DNA of 64,000 bases from Acetobacter vaccinii (GTDB lineage: Bacteria > Pseudomonadota > Alphaproteobacteria > Acetobacterales > Acetobacteraceae), in NCBI RefSeq assembly GCF_008365315.1, contig NZ_CP043507.1, positions 62,001-126,000 of the forward strand, written 5' to 3'. Position numbers and translations under genes: made by a program. The notes under the pieces were generated by a model. That model made no database searches, was not told the DNA's origin, and saw nothing but the letters and a program-made list of their open reading frames with translations. Position 1 is the stretch's first letter; every line of letters begins with the position of its first letter. Shown here piece by piece: positions 42,683-51,988 of the stretch.

Positions 42683-44206
42683 GATAGTGTTGAAAAACTC
42701 ATGGTGAAGAGTGAAAGTGTTGCCAAGCCATTTCGACATAAGTGCAGCTTTCTTGCCTCAGGTGGATAAGGTAGGCGCTCCGGGAGGTATCAGTTTCGCC
42801 ATTTTGCGGAGATTTTGGGCAGCCGCGGCGAGATGGAACTCATCACGGGCGCCGTTTGGTCCTCTGAGCCTCAACCGATCGATCTTCAAAATGCGCTTGA
42901 GGTGAGCAAACAGCATTTCGACCTTCTTTCGTTCTCGTCTGGAGATAATATAGGCGTCGGTTAAAGCAATGTCGCGGGCCATATCACGAGCGCCTTCATG
43001 AATAGAGCGCAGAACCTTACGATTGGGCTGATTGGGGCAGCATTTTGGTTTGAGAGTGCATACGTCGCACGCCAGTTTCGACGAACGGTATCGAAGTAGG
43101 TTGTCGGGAGGGGCATTTGGTTGATCCGAGTTGATCTTGCGCCACTGCTGCTTCAGTTGCTGTCCTCCAGGACAGATGTAAAGATCGTGCACGTGGTCAT
43201 ATGTGAAATCTCGACGTTCGAAAGTCCCGTCCTGCCGGGCAGATTTGTCGAAGACCGGAATGTGAGGTTCGATGCCACGCTCATGAACCAGCCACGCAAG
43301 ATTTTCAGCGGATCCATAAGCTGTATCCGCAGCAAGCCTTTCGGGCCATATTCCAAATGTTTCCTGCGTACGCTCTATCATTCTGCGTTGCGCCGTAACC
43401 TCGGCCTGCCGTATGGCTGTCGTGGTTTCTACATCCATGATGACAGCCGATTTAAGGTCAATGAGGTAATTTGTGCAGTAGGCATAATAAGCAAGGCCAC
43501 CGCTTGCAGCGTTCCAACGTGCAGCAGGATCGGCCGGAGAGATATATTTTGGTTGCACGGACGTAGCAGACCCAAATGCAGCATCGTCCAGCACCGAGAA
43601 ATACTCCCGCACAGCACGTTGGGCTGCCTCGATCGGCAGTTTATCTGGGCTCGGAACACTGCGCTGCCGATTAGCGTCGGCCTTAATCGTGCTGGCATCG
43701 ACCGCAAAGCCGTCACCGCCCACCAGTCCCTTGGCGATGCACTGCCGGACGGTCATTTCGAACATTTGGCGAAGCAGATCACTCTCCCGGAAGCGTCCGT
43801 GCCGGTTTTTCGAGAATGTCGAATGATCTGGCACAGGGCCGTTAAGACCAAGGCCACAGAACCACCGGTAGGCCAGGTTAAGATGGACTTCTTCACATAG
43901 CCGTCGCTCGGATCGAATACCCATCACGTAGCCAACGATTAACATCCTGATGATCAGCTCGGGATCGATTGAAGGCCGCCCCGTGCCGCTGTAAAATGGG
44001 CGAAGATGCTCACGCAGACCGTCCAGATCAACAAAGCGATCAATTGAACGCAAAAGGTGGCCAGTTGGCACATGATCTTCAAGACGGAACTCGTAGAACA
44101 GTGCCTCCTGTATTTTCGTTCGATCACCCATCATTTGCAGGTTCCTCCTGCGAAGAGTGAATCAGTGCTTCACTCTCAAAGCAAGCACGACTTTTTCAAC
44201 ACTATC
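42683..44206 (-). mobile_element. IS1182-family element inserted in repeat A
   Basis: 1524 bp, with ends GATAGTGTTGAAAAACTC and (complement) GATAGTGTTGAAAAAGTC, 17 of 18 identical. Both flanks are runs of C (five on each side), consistent with a short C-rich target duplication in the repeat's C-run. Carries one intact transposase gene on the minus strand. Confidence 0.85.
42758..44134 (-). CDS. IS1182-family transposase
   Basis: A 458-aa DDE transposase. The N-terminal part matches the family pattern FYEFRLEDHVPTGHLLRSIDRFVDL and GRPSIDPELIIRMLIVGYVMGIRSERRLCEEV (both quoted in part); PDHSTFSKNRHGRFRES and GGDGFAVDASTIKADAN hold the first Asp. AADTAYGS carries the second Asp and the C-terminal RRERKKVEMLFAHLKRIL the Glu. 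The CDVCTLKPKCCPNQ cysteines form the usual metal knuckle. Apparently intact. Confidence 0.9.
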   Translation of the reverse strand: MMGDRTKIQEALFYEFRLEDHVPTGHLLRSIDRFVDLDGLREHLRPFYSGTGRPSIDPELIIRMLIVGYVMGIRSERRLCEEVHLNLAYRWFCGLGLNGPVPDHSTFSKNRHGRFRESDLLRQMFEMTVRQCIAKGLVGGDGFAVDASTIKADANRQRSVPSPDKLPIEAAQRAVREYFSVLDDAAFGSATSVQPKYISPADPAARWNAASGGLAYYAYCTNYLIDLKSAVIMDVETTTAIRQAEVTAQRRMIERTQETFGIWPERLAADTAYGSAENLAWLVHERGIEPHIPVFDKSARQDGTFERRDFTYDHVHDLYICPGGQQLKQQWRKINSDQPNAPPDNLLRYRSSKLACDVCTLKPKCCPNQPNRKVLRSIHEGARDMARDIALTDAYIISRRERKKVEMLFAHLKRILKIDRLRLRGPNGARDEFHLAAAAQNLRKMAKLIPPGAPTLST

Positions 44207-44300
44207 CCCCCTAATCTGCCTGTCCGCTCAGTGATGCAGAAGCAGACAGGCGGCAGTCGCCCTCATCTCGGCCATTCGATCAAACTAAACATTTCCAACA
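44207..44300. repeat. Module-separating repeat A, hairpin part
   Basis: CCCCCTAATCTGCC..., with GCCTGTC (44218-44224) pairing to GACAGGC (44245-44251), then GGCAGTCGCCCTCAT. It matches copies B, C, D and E. The loop contains AGTGATGCAG as in B and E. Confidence 0.75.
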
Positions 44301-44454
44301 ACCAGACATAGCTGCATGGCGCATGGGCCCTGAAAATTTCATTAAACCAAACAAACCTATAACAGCGTATATAAAGCTCATTCCGATAGTCTCGCATTTT
44401 AGCAAGCTTTAGAATCGAAGAAAATTTTCATCCACCTTCAGGGTAGCCTTGGCG

Positions 44455-45276
44455 CTAACCCAATATAGGAATGCGAGTAGGAGCCGGTGGTATCAAGGTA
44501 AGCAATTCGCCTGGTTTAATTGTTTTGGATTTGGGCCATGATGTTAATATATTATTCAATTCTGGCATACATGATGCTATGCTAAAAATATAAAGTCCAT
44601 CATAAAAATGAACGAGTGACGCGACTAAACTTTTATTGTCAGAATTATATCTATAACCAAACTTACCTACAGAATTGTATTTACCTTGCTTAAGTATACC
44701 GTATGCAGGAAGTATGCGAATAATATTATCTGCGTATTTCTGGGAAAGACCAGCATTCAAAAACCAAGAAAACGTTACAGTGCCATGAAGTGGTAAAGCG
44801 TGTCCTGTATGTTCACGGTATAGTGCCAAACCTAGCTTTGCGCTGAACGCATCAAGATAACCACGTAATATTGGGCCGTCAGTTGTTACTTCGACTGCTG
44901 GTTGAAGTATACCACCATGGCTCGGCCTGAGAACTTGACGGTTCCTCGCAGGATGAGTGAATTCCTCCCATACGCCTGGCGCCCTCGCCATTACCGTTGG
45001 ACGGTAGGCCAGAGCTTCACGGAACAATGGATCGTCTCTATTTGGCATCATTCTGAGTCTGGCAAAAACTGCAGCAACTACGTCGGCTCCTCGAGTGCCG
45101 TTGTTACAGGCTAAACAAGTAGCAAATTCTAATCCGCTAAGGCGCTGACCTTTGGTAAACATACACTTTGGCGGCATATGCTCAACAGTGGAAGCCGGGT
45201 TTTCACAGTAGATACACCGTGGTTTCCCTTTCAAAATTTCGGCTTTGCTGCGGCTTCGATGTTTTGCTTCTCCCAT
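44455..45276 (-). CDS. HNH-like endonuclease with zinc knuckle
   Basis: About 273 aa from the ATG at 45276 (MGEAKHRSRSK, a common start of such proteins); a TTG at 45351 gives a longer form, and neither has a clear binding site. CIYCENPASTVEHMPPKCMF followed by CLACNNGTRGAD is a Cys4 HNH arrangement: two CxxC pairs and a central E-H as catalytic core. The rest is an unrecognised alpha/beta domain. It stands alone between repeats A and B, which suits a single-gene nuclease cassette, possibly anti-phage. Confidence 0.65.
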   Translation of the reverse strand: MGEAKHRSRSKAEILKGKPRCIYCENPASTVEHMPPKCMFTKGQRLSGLEFATCLACNNGTRGADVVAAVFARLRMMPNRDDPLFREALAYRPTVMARAPGVWEEFTHPARNRQVLRPSHGGILQPAVEVTTDGPILRGYLDAFSAKLGLALYREHTGHALPLHGTVTFSWFLNAGLSQKYADNIIRILPAYGILKQGKYNSVGKFGYRYNSDNKSLVASLVHFYDGLYIFSIASCMPELNNILTSWPKSKTIKPGELLTLIPPAPTRIPILG

Positions 45277-45351
45277 AGTGCAACAATAATCTATTTTGCT
45301 CATGAAGGGAATTGGCAGTAGCCTAGACTGCTTTTTACTAATCCTGCTCAA

Positions 45352-45480
45352 AAGCCGACCTTCTGCTTTCCCCCCCCCTAATTTGCCTGTCCGCTCAGTG
45401 ATGCAGGAGTAGACAGGCGGCAGTCGCCCTCATGGCAGACATCCAAATGGTTGTGACGGTTGCCCGAAAGCCGACATCGC
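45352..45480. repeat. Module-separating repeat B
   Basis: Lead-in GCCGACCTTCTGCTTT and a run of eight C, then hairpin GCCTGTC (45384-45390) / GACAGGC (45411-45417) with inner GCTC/GAGT pairing, followed by GGCAGTCGCCCTCAT and a tail ending near CCGAAAGCCGACATCG. The stretch 45480-45760 contains no gene. Confidence 0.75.
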
Positions 45481-45762
45481 AGTGCGAAAGAAGCTGGGCC
45501 GGCCTCCGGCAGGCTGCTTTCGAGCGGTGATGCGCAAAAGCCTGACATTTGTCCAAAACGCAGCGGGTTCCGCCGATACCCCGAATCAGCAGTTCCGAGT
45601 TCCCTGCCTTCTGCTCACTTACCCGGTCAGCCCCGCCAAAACCCGTCCTTCCTGACCCGCGATGAGGCGTCCCGGACTAGGGATGACAAGAGATGCTGAA
45701 CACGCATTTTGACTGAATACCAAGTTTTATACCTGCATAAAAAATGATGTTTGAAATCTGAT

Positions 45763-45781
45763 ATCATATTTAATATATGAT
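45763..45781. promoter_or_regulatory. Dyad at the promoter of the giant XRE gene
   Basis: ATCATAT, 5-base AT spacer, ATATGAT, ending 5 bases before the ATG. The central TTTAATAT could be the -10 region. The encoded protein has an XRE DNA-binding domain, so this is a good candidate autoregulatory site. No Shine-Dalgarno sequence is visible. Confidence 0.55.
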
Positions 45782-45786
45782 TTCCT

Positions 45787-48700
45787 ATGCCAAATATCGA
45801 CCTCCCAACACCTCGTCAAGTCAAGGCCGCCCGTGCGCTGTTGGCGTGGACACAGACCGAACTCGCCAAGGAAGCAAAGATCGCAACCTCGACGCTTGCC
45901 GATTTCGAGCGCGGAGAACGGACGCCGATCGCCAACAATGCCGAGGCGATCGCTGCAGCGCTGAGGCGTCAGGGCATCACATTTACGCGTGGTGGCGCCG
46001 TCACCGGGTCCTCTCACATAACTGGGAAAAGCGTACCGAAGCCCGACGTCAGCGGAGGAGCGTTGCGCTGGATCACCGCGCAAAATCTCATCGAGTGGGC
46101 CGGACGCCGTGACGGCCCCGCCGGGCTGCCGGAACTTTTGACCCGGCTGATCCTGGTCAGCTGCGGTCCGGTCGCGCTACGTTTCCCCGCCGATGACAGC
46201 ATCGCGCATTCCGGCTGGGACGGCGTCGTCGAGTCCCCCGTCGCCACGCCTTACGTGCCGCAAGGTTTGTCCGCTTGGGAGTTCGGCGCACAGCGCGACG
46301 GTATCAAGGGCAAGGCTGACAAGGATTTCGAGAAGCGCTCGGCCGATCCCCAAGGAATCGACCCGGCCATGTCGACCTTTGTGTTCGTGACCCCGCAGCG
46401 CTGGGCGAAGAAGGACGAATGGGCCGCCGCCCGCCGTGCCGAGGGTGTCTGGCAGGATGTCCGCGTCATTGACGGCGACGAGCTCGTCCATTGGCTCGAC
46501 TGCCATGCCGGCGTCGCCGAATGGCTGGCGGCGCGGATCGGCCGCCGCCCTGCGGGCCTGCGCAACCTACCCGAAGTGTTCGACGAATGGTCGCTTGCAA
46601 CGCGTCCGCCGCTCACCCCTGATATCGTCACCGCCGACCGAGACGACGAGGTGGTCAAAGTGCTGCGTTGGCTCAATGCCGAGCCGAGCGTGATGCCGCT
46701 CCAGGCCGAGGCGGTCGATGAGGCGGTCGCGTTCCTCTATGCTGCGGTCAACCAGTTGCCCGAGCCGCACCGCTTGTTCTGGATGAGCCGGATCGTCGTC
46801 ACGGATAGCAACACTATCGCGCGCGAGGTCGCCGGGTTGAGCGACAAGCTCGTCGTCGTGTTGACTGGCGGTGATCCCGGTCTTGCCGCTCGTCTGGTGC
46901 GCGACGGCCACCACGTTTTCGCCGCCTACGGCTCGGACGTTGGCGCGCCCGCGACGGTGCTGCGGCTGCCACGGGCCTGGCGGCACACAATTGAGACCGC
47001 GCTTGAAGATGCCGGAATCGAGCGCGGCGAAGCGCGCCGCTATGCGAGTGCCGCCGGCCGCAGTCTTGCCGTGCTTCGCCGGTTGATGCCCGCAGCCCCC
47101 GCCCGTCGCCCCGTTTGGGCGCAAGCGCCGCTCGTGCCGCCGCTGCTCGGAGCAATGCTCTCGGGCGCATGGGATCGCGATTATCCTGCCGACCGTGCGA
47201 TCGTCGCCCGATTGTGCAACCTGCCATATGATACAGTCGAGGAAGCGCTCGCTCCACTAGCTGCTGCGCTCGACGGGCCGTTCCGTCGTTCGGGCTCGGT
47301 GTGGAAGCTGACCTCGCTGCGCGATAGCTGGTTCCTGCTCGCGAGCCATTTGACCACAGCGCAGGTCGAGACGCTGATCGCCGTGTTCCTCGAGGTGATG
47401 GGGGAAATCAGCCCGCGCTACAACGATCCCGATTATCGCTTCCGCTTTGATCGCAACCCGCCGACCGAGGCGTCGCCCAATCTCCGGCGCGGTTTGAGCG
47501 AAGCCGTGATCGCGCTGGGCATCTGGCACGATCAGGTGAGCGGCGTCCCCGGTGCTGTGCATTTGAGCGAGCGCGCTGTTGCCGACCTGCTCGACGGCGC
47601 CGACGAGGCGCGTTGGTGGTCTCTATCGAACGACTTCCGACGGCTCGCCGAAGCAGGACCCGACGCCTTCCTCTCGGCGATCGACCGAGCACTTGACACC
47701 CAGCCAAGCCCGATCGCGTCCCTGTTCCGCAGCGACGAGGGCCTGCTCCACGCGCAGGAATATCTTTCCGACCTGCTCTGGGCGCTAGAAATTCTCTGCT
47801 GGAGCCCCGACCATGCCGGGCGTGCGACCTTAATCCTCGCGCGCCTCGCTGAAGCGGATCCCGGCGGCAAGATCGCCAATCGTCCCAAGGAAACGCTTGC
47901 GCGGATCTTCCTTCCGTGGCGCCCGCAGACGTTCGCGTCGCCCGCCGAGCGGATCGCGCTGATCGACGTAATCGTCAAGCACTGGCCGATGGTTGGCTGG
48001 AACCTTCTTGACGCCATTTCACCAACCGTCGTTGGGGGCATTACACATCCGACCGCCAAGCCGCTGTGGCGCGACTTCTCTACCGACGCACCCGAGATCA
48101 TCACCAACCGGTCGCTCTCTGAAATGTATGCGGCGATCGGCAAACGGCTGCTCACCATGGCCGGAGGCGATCCTTTGCGCTGGGAAAAGGTGCTCGACCA
48201 TTGGGCGAGCTTCGACGCCGCATGGCGCGTCAGCGCCGAGCGGGCCCTGACGGCGGCGGTTATAGGGTTCGATGCCGATGCGCGCCAGATTTTCCGCGAG
48301 AAGTTGCGGCTGTTCATCGCCAAGCATGCGCGCTTCCCCGACGCGCATTGGTCGCTCAATGTCGAGGAGTTGAAGCCGCTCGAGGATATTTTCGCCGATC
48401 TCGAACCAAGCTCTGTGAAACATCGCCATGCGTGGCTGTTTGGACACGCCAATCCACGGTTCGATACGAAGTTGAGCTGGCAGGAGCAGCAAGCGCGAAC
48501 CGAAGCCGAGCAGATCGCGGCGGTCGAGGAACTCGCGCAAGGCCTGACCGACAACGACTTGGTCGACTACGGGTTGACCGTCGAACGGCCCGACTTCTTG
48601 GGCAGCGCGGTCGCGCTGAGCACGCTCGCACCCGCGCGGAAAGAGGCGATGCTCCGCTTGGCGTTCGCACGGGGCAAGGGCAATATCGAGCGCTTTGTCA

Positions 48701-49824
48701 GCGGGCTGCTCTGGGGGTTGAAACGTCAGAGCGGCGAAACAGCGATGCGCGAGCGGCTGGTCGAAGCGATCGCGGCCACGCGGCCCGCCGTCGAGATCGC
48801 GACGATCGCGTTCACACTCGATGCCGTCGCAGACACTTGGAATCTGATCGCGAGCGCAGGTGACGAAACCGAGCGGCTCTATTGGTCGCGGCTCAACCTG
48901 CAGATCATTTCTGAGCAGGAAGACGTCACTGTCGTCGTCGATAAGGCGCTCGGCGTTAACCGCGGGCGCGCCGCGTTAAGCTATATCGCAGGGCACGAGA
49001 ACCTGACCGTCGCGCGTGACCTCATCGTGCGCGTAATGCGCGATCCCTCAACGATAAGCGGCTCGGGCAATGCCGAGGACGATAATGATAGCAGCCTGTT
49101 CGGTTGGTATGTCGGCAAAATCTTCGAGCGCCTCGATGCCATTCCGGGGTTCGAATCCGAGGTGGCCACGCTCGAATGGATCTACTTCTCTGCACTCCAG
49201 CACTCAGAGCGGCCTCCGCGCGCCTTGTACCGGCTGATGGCGACGGACCCCGACTTCTTCGTGATGTTGCTGAAGGCGCTCTATAGCAGCGAAGGTGGCA
49301 ATGAGACCCCGCTTACCGGCGAAGCGCTCGAGAATGTCGAGAGGATAACATCCCAGGCCTTCCACGTTTTCGAGGATTGGTCGCGGATCCCGGGGAGCAA
49401 TGACGACGGCACGATTGATGGGGCGAAACTATCGGCTTGGGTCGAACGTGCGCGCGCTGCTTCGGCCGAAGCTGACCGCGGCAGGATCGCCGACTATCGC
49501 ATCGGCGTGATCCTGTCCGCCGCGCCGCGCACCGGCGGCCAGGCCTGGCCGCCCGAGCCTGTCCGCGACGTGATCGAAACGGTCGCAAACGACGATATCG
49601 ACCAAGGGTTCTTGATCGGGCGCTTCAATCGTCGCGGGGTCACCACGCGCATGCCGAACGATGGGGGCGATCAGGAACGCGATCTCGCAGCGCGCTATCG
49701 TGCCGACGCCAAGGCTAGCGCGTTGCTCTGGCCGCGAACCCGCGCTGTGCTTGAAAAGATCGCCAAGGGCTATGAGGCCGATGCAGTGCGCGAGGATCAA
49801 AGCGCCGAGCAGCGCGACTGGTAA
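45787..49824 (+). CDS. Giant XRE-HTH / nuclease-like protein (1345 aa), candidate defence protein
   Basis: The first 66 residues are an XRE helix-turn-helix (RQVKAARALLAWTQTELAKEA, STLADFERGER). Residues about 95-250 resemble a PD-(D/E)xK-type nuclease: PVALRFPADDSIAHSGWDGVV, then GLSAWEFGAQRDG and KADKDFEKR, and a following strand STFVFVTPQRW. Next comes a region like a degenerate STAND/NTPase domain (LVVVLTGGDPGLAARLV, GRSLAVLRRLMP) without a clear Walker A lysine, and 850 residues of helical repeats. Sensor-effector proteins with nuclease heads and long helical tails are a theme of anti-phage defence; the XRE fusion at the front is unusual. No close named family is recognised. Stands alone between repeats B and C. 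Confidence 0.6.
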   Translation: MPNIDLPTPRQVKAARALLAWTQTELAKEAKIATSTLADFERGERTPIANNAEAIAAALRRQGITFTRGGAVTGSSHITGKSVPKPDVSGGALRWITAQNLIEWAGRRDGPAGLPELLTRLILVSCGPVALRFPADDSIAHSGWDGVVESPVATPYVPQGLSAWEFGAQRDGIKGKADKDFEKRSADPQGIDPAMSTFVFVTPQRWAKKDEWAAARRAEGVWQDVRVIDGDELVHWLDCHAGVAEWLAARIGRRPAGLRNLPEVFDEWSLATRPPLTPDIVTADRDDEVVKVLRWLNAEPSVMPLQAEAVDEAVAFLYAAVNQLPEPHRLFWMSRIVVTDSNTIAREVAGLSDKLVVVLTGGDPGLAARLVRDGHHVFAAYGSDVGAPATVLRLPRAWRHTIETALEDAGIERGEARRYASAAGRSLAVLRRLMPAAPARRPVWAQAPLVPPLLGAMLSGAWDRDYPADRAIVARLCNLPYDTVEEALAPLAAALDGPFRRSGSVWKLTSLRDSWFLLASHLTTAQVETLIAVFLEVMGEISPRYNDPDYRFRFDRNPPTEASPNLRRGLSEAVIALGIWHDQVSGVPGAVHLSERAVADLLDGADEARWWSLSNDFRRLAEAGPDAFLSAIDRALDTQPSPIASLFRSDEGLLHAQEYLSDLLWALEILCWSPDHAGRATLILARLAEADPGGKIANRPKETLARIFLPWRPQTFASPAERIALIDVIVKHWPMVGWNLLDAISPTVVGGITHPTAKPLWRDFSTDAPEIITNRSLSEMYAAIGKRLLTMAGGDPLRWEKVLDHWASFDAAWRVSAERALTAAVIGFDADARQIFREKLRLFIAKHARFPDAHWSLNVEELKPLEDIFADLEPSSVKHRHAWLFGHANPRFDTKLSWQEQQARTEAEQIAAVEELAQGLTDNDLVDYGLTVERPDFLGSAVALSTLAPARKEAMLRLAFARGKGNIERFVSGLLWGLKRQSGETAMRERLVEAIAATRPAVEIATIAFTLDAVADTWNLIASAGDETERLYWSRLNLQIISEQEDVTVVVDKALGVNRGRAALSYIAGHENLTVARDLIVRVMRDPSTISGSGNAEDDNDSSLFGWYVGKIFERLDAIPGFESEVATLEWIYFSALQHSERPPRALYRLMATDPDFFVMLLKALYSSEGGNETPLTGEALENVERITSQAFHVFEDWSRIPGSNDDGTIDGAKLSAWVERARAASAEADRGRIADYRIGVILSAAPRTGGQAWPPEPVRDVIETVANDDIDQGFLIGRFNRRGVTTRMPNDGGDQERDLAARYRADAKASALLWPRTRAVLEKIAKGYEADAVREDQSAEQRDW

Positions 49825-49934
49825 TGCTCCATCCTCAAGATTTTACGCCACCCGTACCAGAGGAAGGTTCTAACATCGCTAGACATACAGTTTAGACGAA
49901 CAGGAATGTCTGCCATTTTATGCTCGAGCGAAGA

Positions 49935-50065
49935 TACCGGACATTCCGCTTCCCCCCTGATCTGCCTGTTTGCTCAATGATACAGAAGCAGACAGGCGGC
50001 AGTCGCCTCATAGGCGACATAGCCAACGGATAGTGTAGCTCCGAGAAGCGGACGTTCGATTATAC
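49935..50065. repeat. Module-separating repeat C
   Basis: ACCGGACATTCCGCTT and a C-run, then GCCTGTT (49964-49970) / GACAGGC (49991-49997), GGCAGTCGCC and a tail ending CCGAGAAGCGGACGTTCG. The hairpin loop (GCTCAATGATACAGAAGC) is the most diverged apart from D. The remaining bases 49825-50137 show no gene. Confidence 0.7.
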
Positions 50066-50137
50066 GTTCCAGTCTTGGTAGGCAGTCAAAGCACGCCTCT
50101 CGATACAGCTATCTTGGCAGTCAGATAATAGTCGCCG

Positions 50138-50275
50138 TTATGTATGCTCCAGAAAACCCAGCATCTGCGTGGTAAAAACCTCGGTTGTATAGACATTGGA
50201 GATATGAGATGCCTCTTCTATCAACACGAAATCTGCGTTTGGAACGTAATCAGCCATCCGGAGACCAGCCTCAGA
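50138..50275 (-). pseudogene. C-terminal fragment of an alpha/beta hydrolase
   Basis: The frame ending at 50138 reads GLRMADYVPNADFVLIEEASHISNVYTTEVF followed by QMLGFLEHT (given in parts), the typical end of a 3-oxoadipate enol-lactonase-like hydrolase with the catalytic His in EEASHIS. The 5' part is missing and is replaced by an IS fragment. Confidence 0.6.
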
Positions 50276-50595
50276 CACCGACGCATCAGTCTGCGGAACC
50301 ACCAGTAAATGGTCTGCCACGGACCAAAATGAACCGGCAACATTTTCCAGCTACAGCCCGAGCGGGCAAGATAGCGCAGCACATTGGTGAGCTCACGAAA
50401 ATCGGTCGTCCGTTTCCAGCCGTGCCTGTTCGCATGAGGCATCAGGGGCGCTAATCGTTCCCATTCTTTATTAGTCAGGTTAGGCAGATAACGCTTCGTT
50501 CTGCGGGTGATGTCGGCCATCCAGACCCGCTGCTCTGGCGTCCAAATCCAGTGCTTGAATCACACGCCAGACTCCCTGAAAAGCCCCTCATGCTG
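50276..50595 (-). pseudogene. 5' fragment of an IS5-family element
   Basis: ATG at 50520. ITRRTKRYLPNLTNKEWERLAPLMP and LTNVLRYLARSGCSWKMLPVHFGPWQTIYWWFRRL are the DUF4096 N-terminus of an IS5-family transposase. The frame becomes unrelated at about residue 80 where the hydrolase fragment begins. The element end probably lies near 50595. Different from the three IS5 copies at 5-28 kb. Confidence 0.7.
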
Positions 50596-50612
50596 AATTT
50601 CCAAAAGGGCTC

Positions 50613-51332
50613 TTAGAATCCTACACCTGCGAGATCATAATAAGATTCTATAATGCTAAACTCAGTGTCCTCAACAGTTATATCATTTTTTTTCAAACGA
50701 GTAAGCGTTTTGTTTAAGATTTTCCTATTAAAAAGCTCTTCCCGCAATGATAAATCCAAATAAGTGGATAAAACATTTATATAGAAAATTTGGCTTGGCT
50801 GCCCGTTGTAAATGGCATTTTTACCAACACTCACCGCTCGCTCTAAGCATACAATGTATTTTATGATGCTTTGTTCTTCAGTTAATCCACTAAACAAAGA
50901 TCGATGCGCGGCTAAAATCGCCTCTTTTTCCCTTTGAGGAGTAAGTGGTGTTATAATAGGAAGAGTTTCACATCGTTCTATAGATGAAACATGGTTTCTA
51001 TAGACATTGTTAGCATCCGAAACAAGGTTGTGAATAATCTGCACTAAAGTTGAACGCTCGGCGATAACCGCGGAATCTTTAGATATCCCATTAGAACTTT
51101 CAGCGATTATAGATGTTTTTCTGGCCGTATAAATTACTGCCAGAAGTGTAAAAACAGATATAAACGCCTGACTCCAATTAGAAATATCCCCATACCAGAG
51201 TGGATAATGATCTCCTCTTACATATTTCCGAATATAATAATAAGAGCCGATCCCTATCGGAAACAATACAGAAAACACAGCTATAAATATTTCAATAAAA
51301 ATCAACCATCGATATCTTTTATTGTTCTTCAA
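50613..51332 (-). CDS. Two-TM membrane-anchored helical protein (239 aa), defence candidate
   Basis: Low-GC gene. Two N-terminal transmembrane helices (about residues 9-33 LIFIEIFIAVFSVLFPIGIG and 52-68 WSQAFISVFTLLAVIYTA) are followed by a soluble helical domain of about 165 residues with no cysteine-rich or P-loop motif. The architecture resembles DUF4760-like or phage-exclusion membrane proteins, but identity is not established. It is the only intact gene between repeats C and D. Confidence 0.55.
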   Translation of the reverse strand: MKNNKRYRWLIFIEIFIAVFSVLFPIGIGSYYYIRKYVRGDHYPLWYGDISNWSQAFISVFTLLAVIYTARKTSIIAESSNGISKDSAVIAERSTLVQIIHNLVSDANNVYRNHVSSIERCETLPIITPLTPQREKEAILAAHRSLFSGLTEEQSIIKYIVCLERAVSVGKNAIYNGQPSQIFYINVLSTYLDLSLREELFNRKILNKTLTRLKKNDITVEDTEFSIIESYYDLAGVGF

Positions 51333-51639
51333 CGCACACCTCGACTCAGATTTGAGAATCTGAAAATGGTTTGCACGTCAAACCATGTTATCGCAATCCC
51401 CTAACATTAAAGCCTACTTGGAAATTGGGTATCGGATTCAAATCTATCACGGTGACGGAGCGGTCTGGAGGCTGAATATCCTTCCCAAGGTAATTTTCAA
51501 ACAGGCTCTTGGAGCCTTTTGGAGAGCATTCCTGCCTAGCATAAGACTACTCATAGCGCTGTTAATCATCGTGTTCCGGTACGGGATGGTGGAGAGTGGA
51601 GACGTCCGCCTCCAAGTATCCGCTCTGCGAAGCAGACAG

Positions 51640-51745
51640 TCCATATCCCCCTGATTAGTCTGTCCGCTCAGTAGTGTCGGAGCAGACAGGCGGCAGTCGC
51701 CCTCATCCTCGACATACAAGGCGCGATAAAGATTTCCAAAACCGG
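51640..51745. repeat. Module-separating repeat D
   Basis: CCCCCTGATTAGTCTGTCCGCTC... with GTCTGTC (51658-51664) pairing to GACAGGC (51685-51691; one G-T pair) and inner GCTC/GAGC, then GGCAGTCGCCCTCAT and a tail ending TTTCCAAAACCGGACATG. The stretch 51333-51988 otherwise holds no recognisable gene. Confidence 0.7.
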
Positions 51746-51988
51746 ACATGTGCGCGTGGCAAGTCCGACATACTCGCGTATGCCGTCACCGTTGTTCCCG
51801 TCTGCCAGTAATTTCCGCTCATGTGCCTCACGATGCTGCGCATATTGGTAATTATACTGTAGCAAAATGAACCGACATCTCTGGACAAACACCTGAGCGA
51901 GCGCATGGTTAAGTGGTTCAACTTGATGGAATGATGCCCCGCATGCGCCGCTGATTGACGGCGCGCTTCATCACACCTCAACGCCAGT

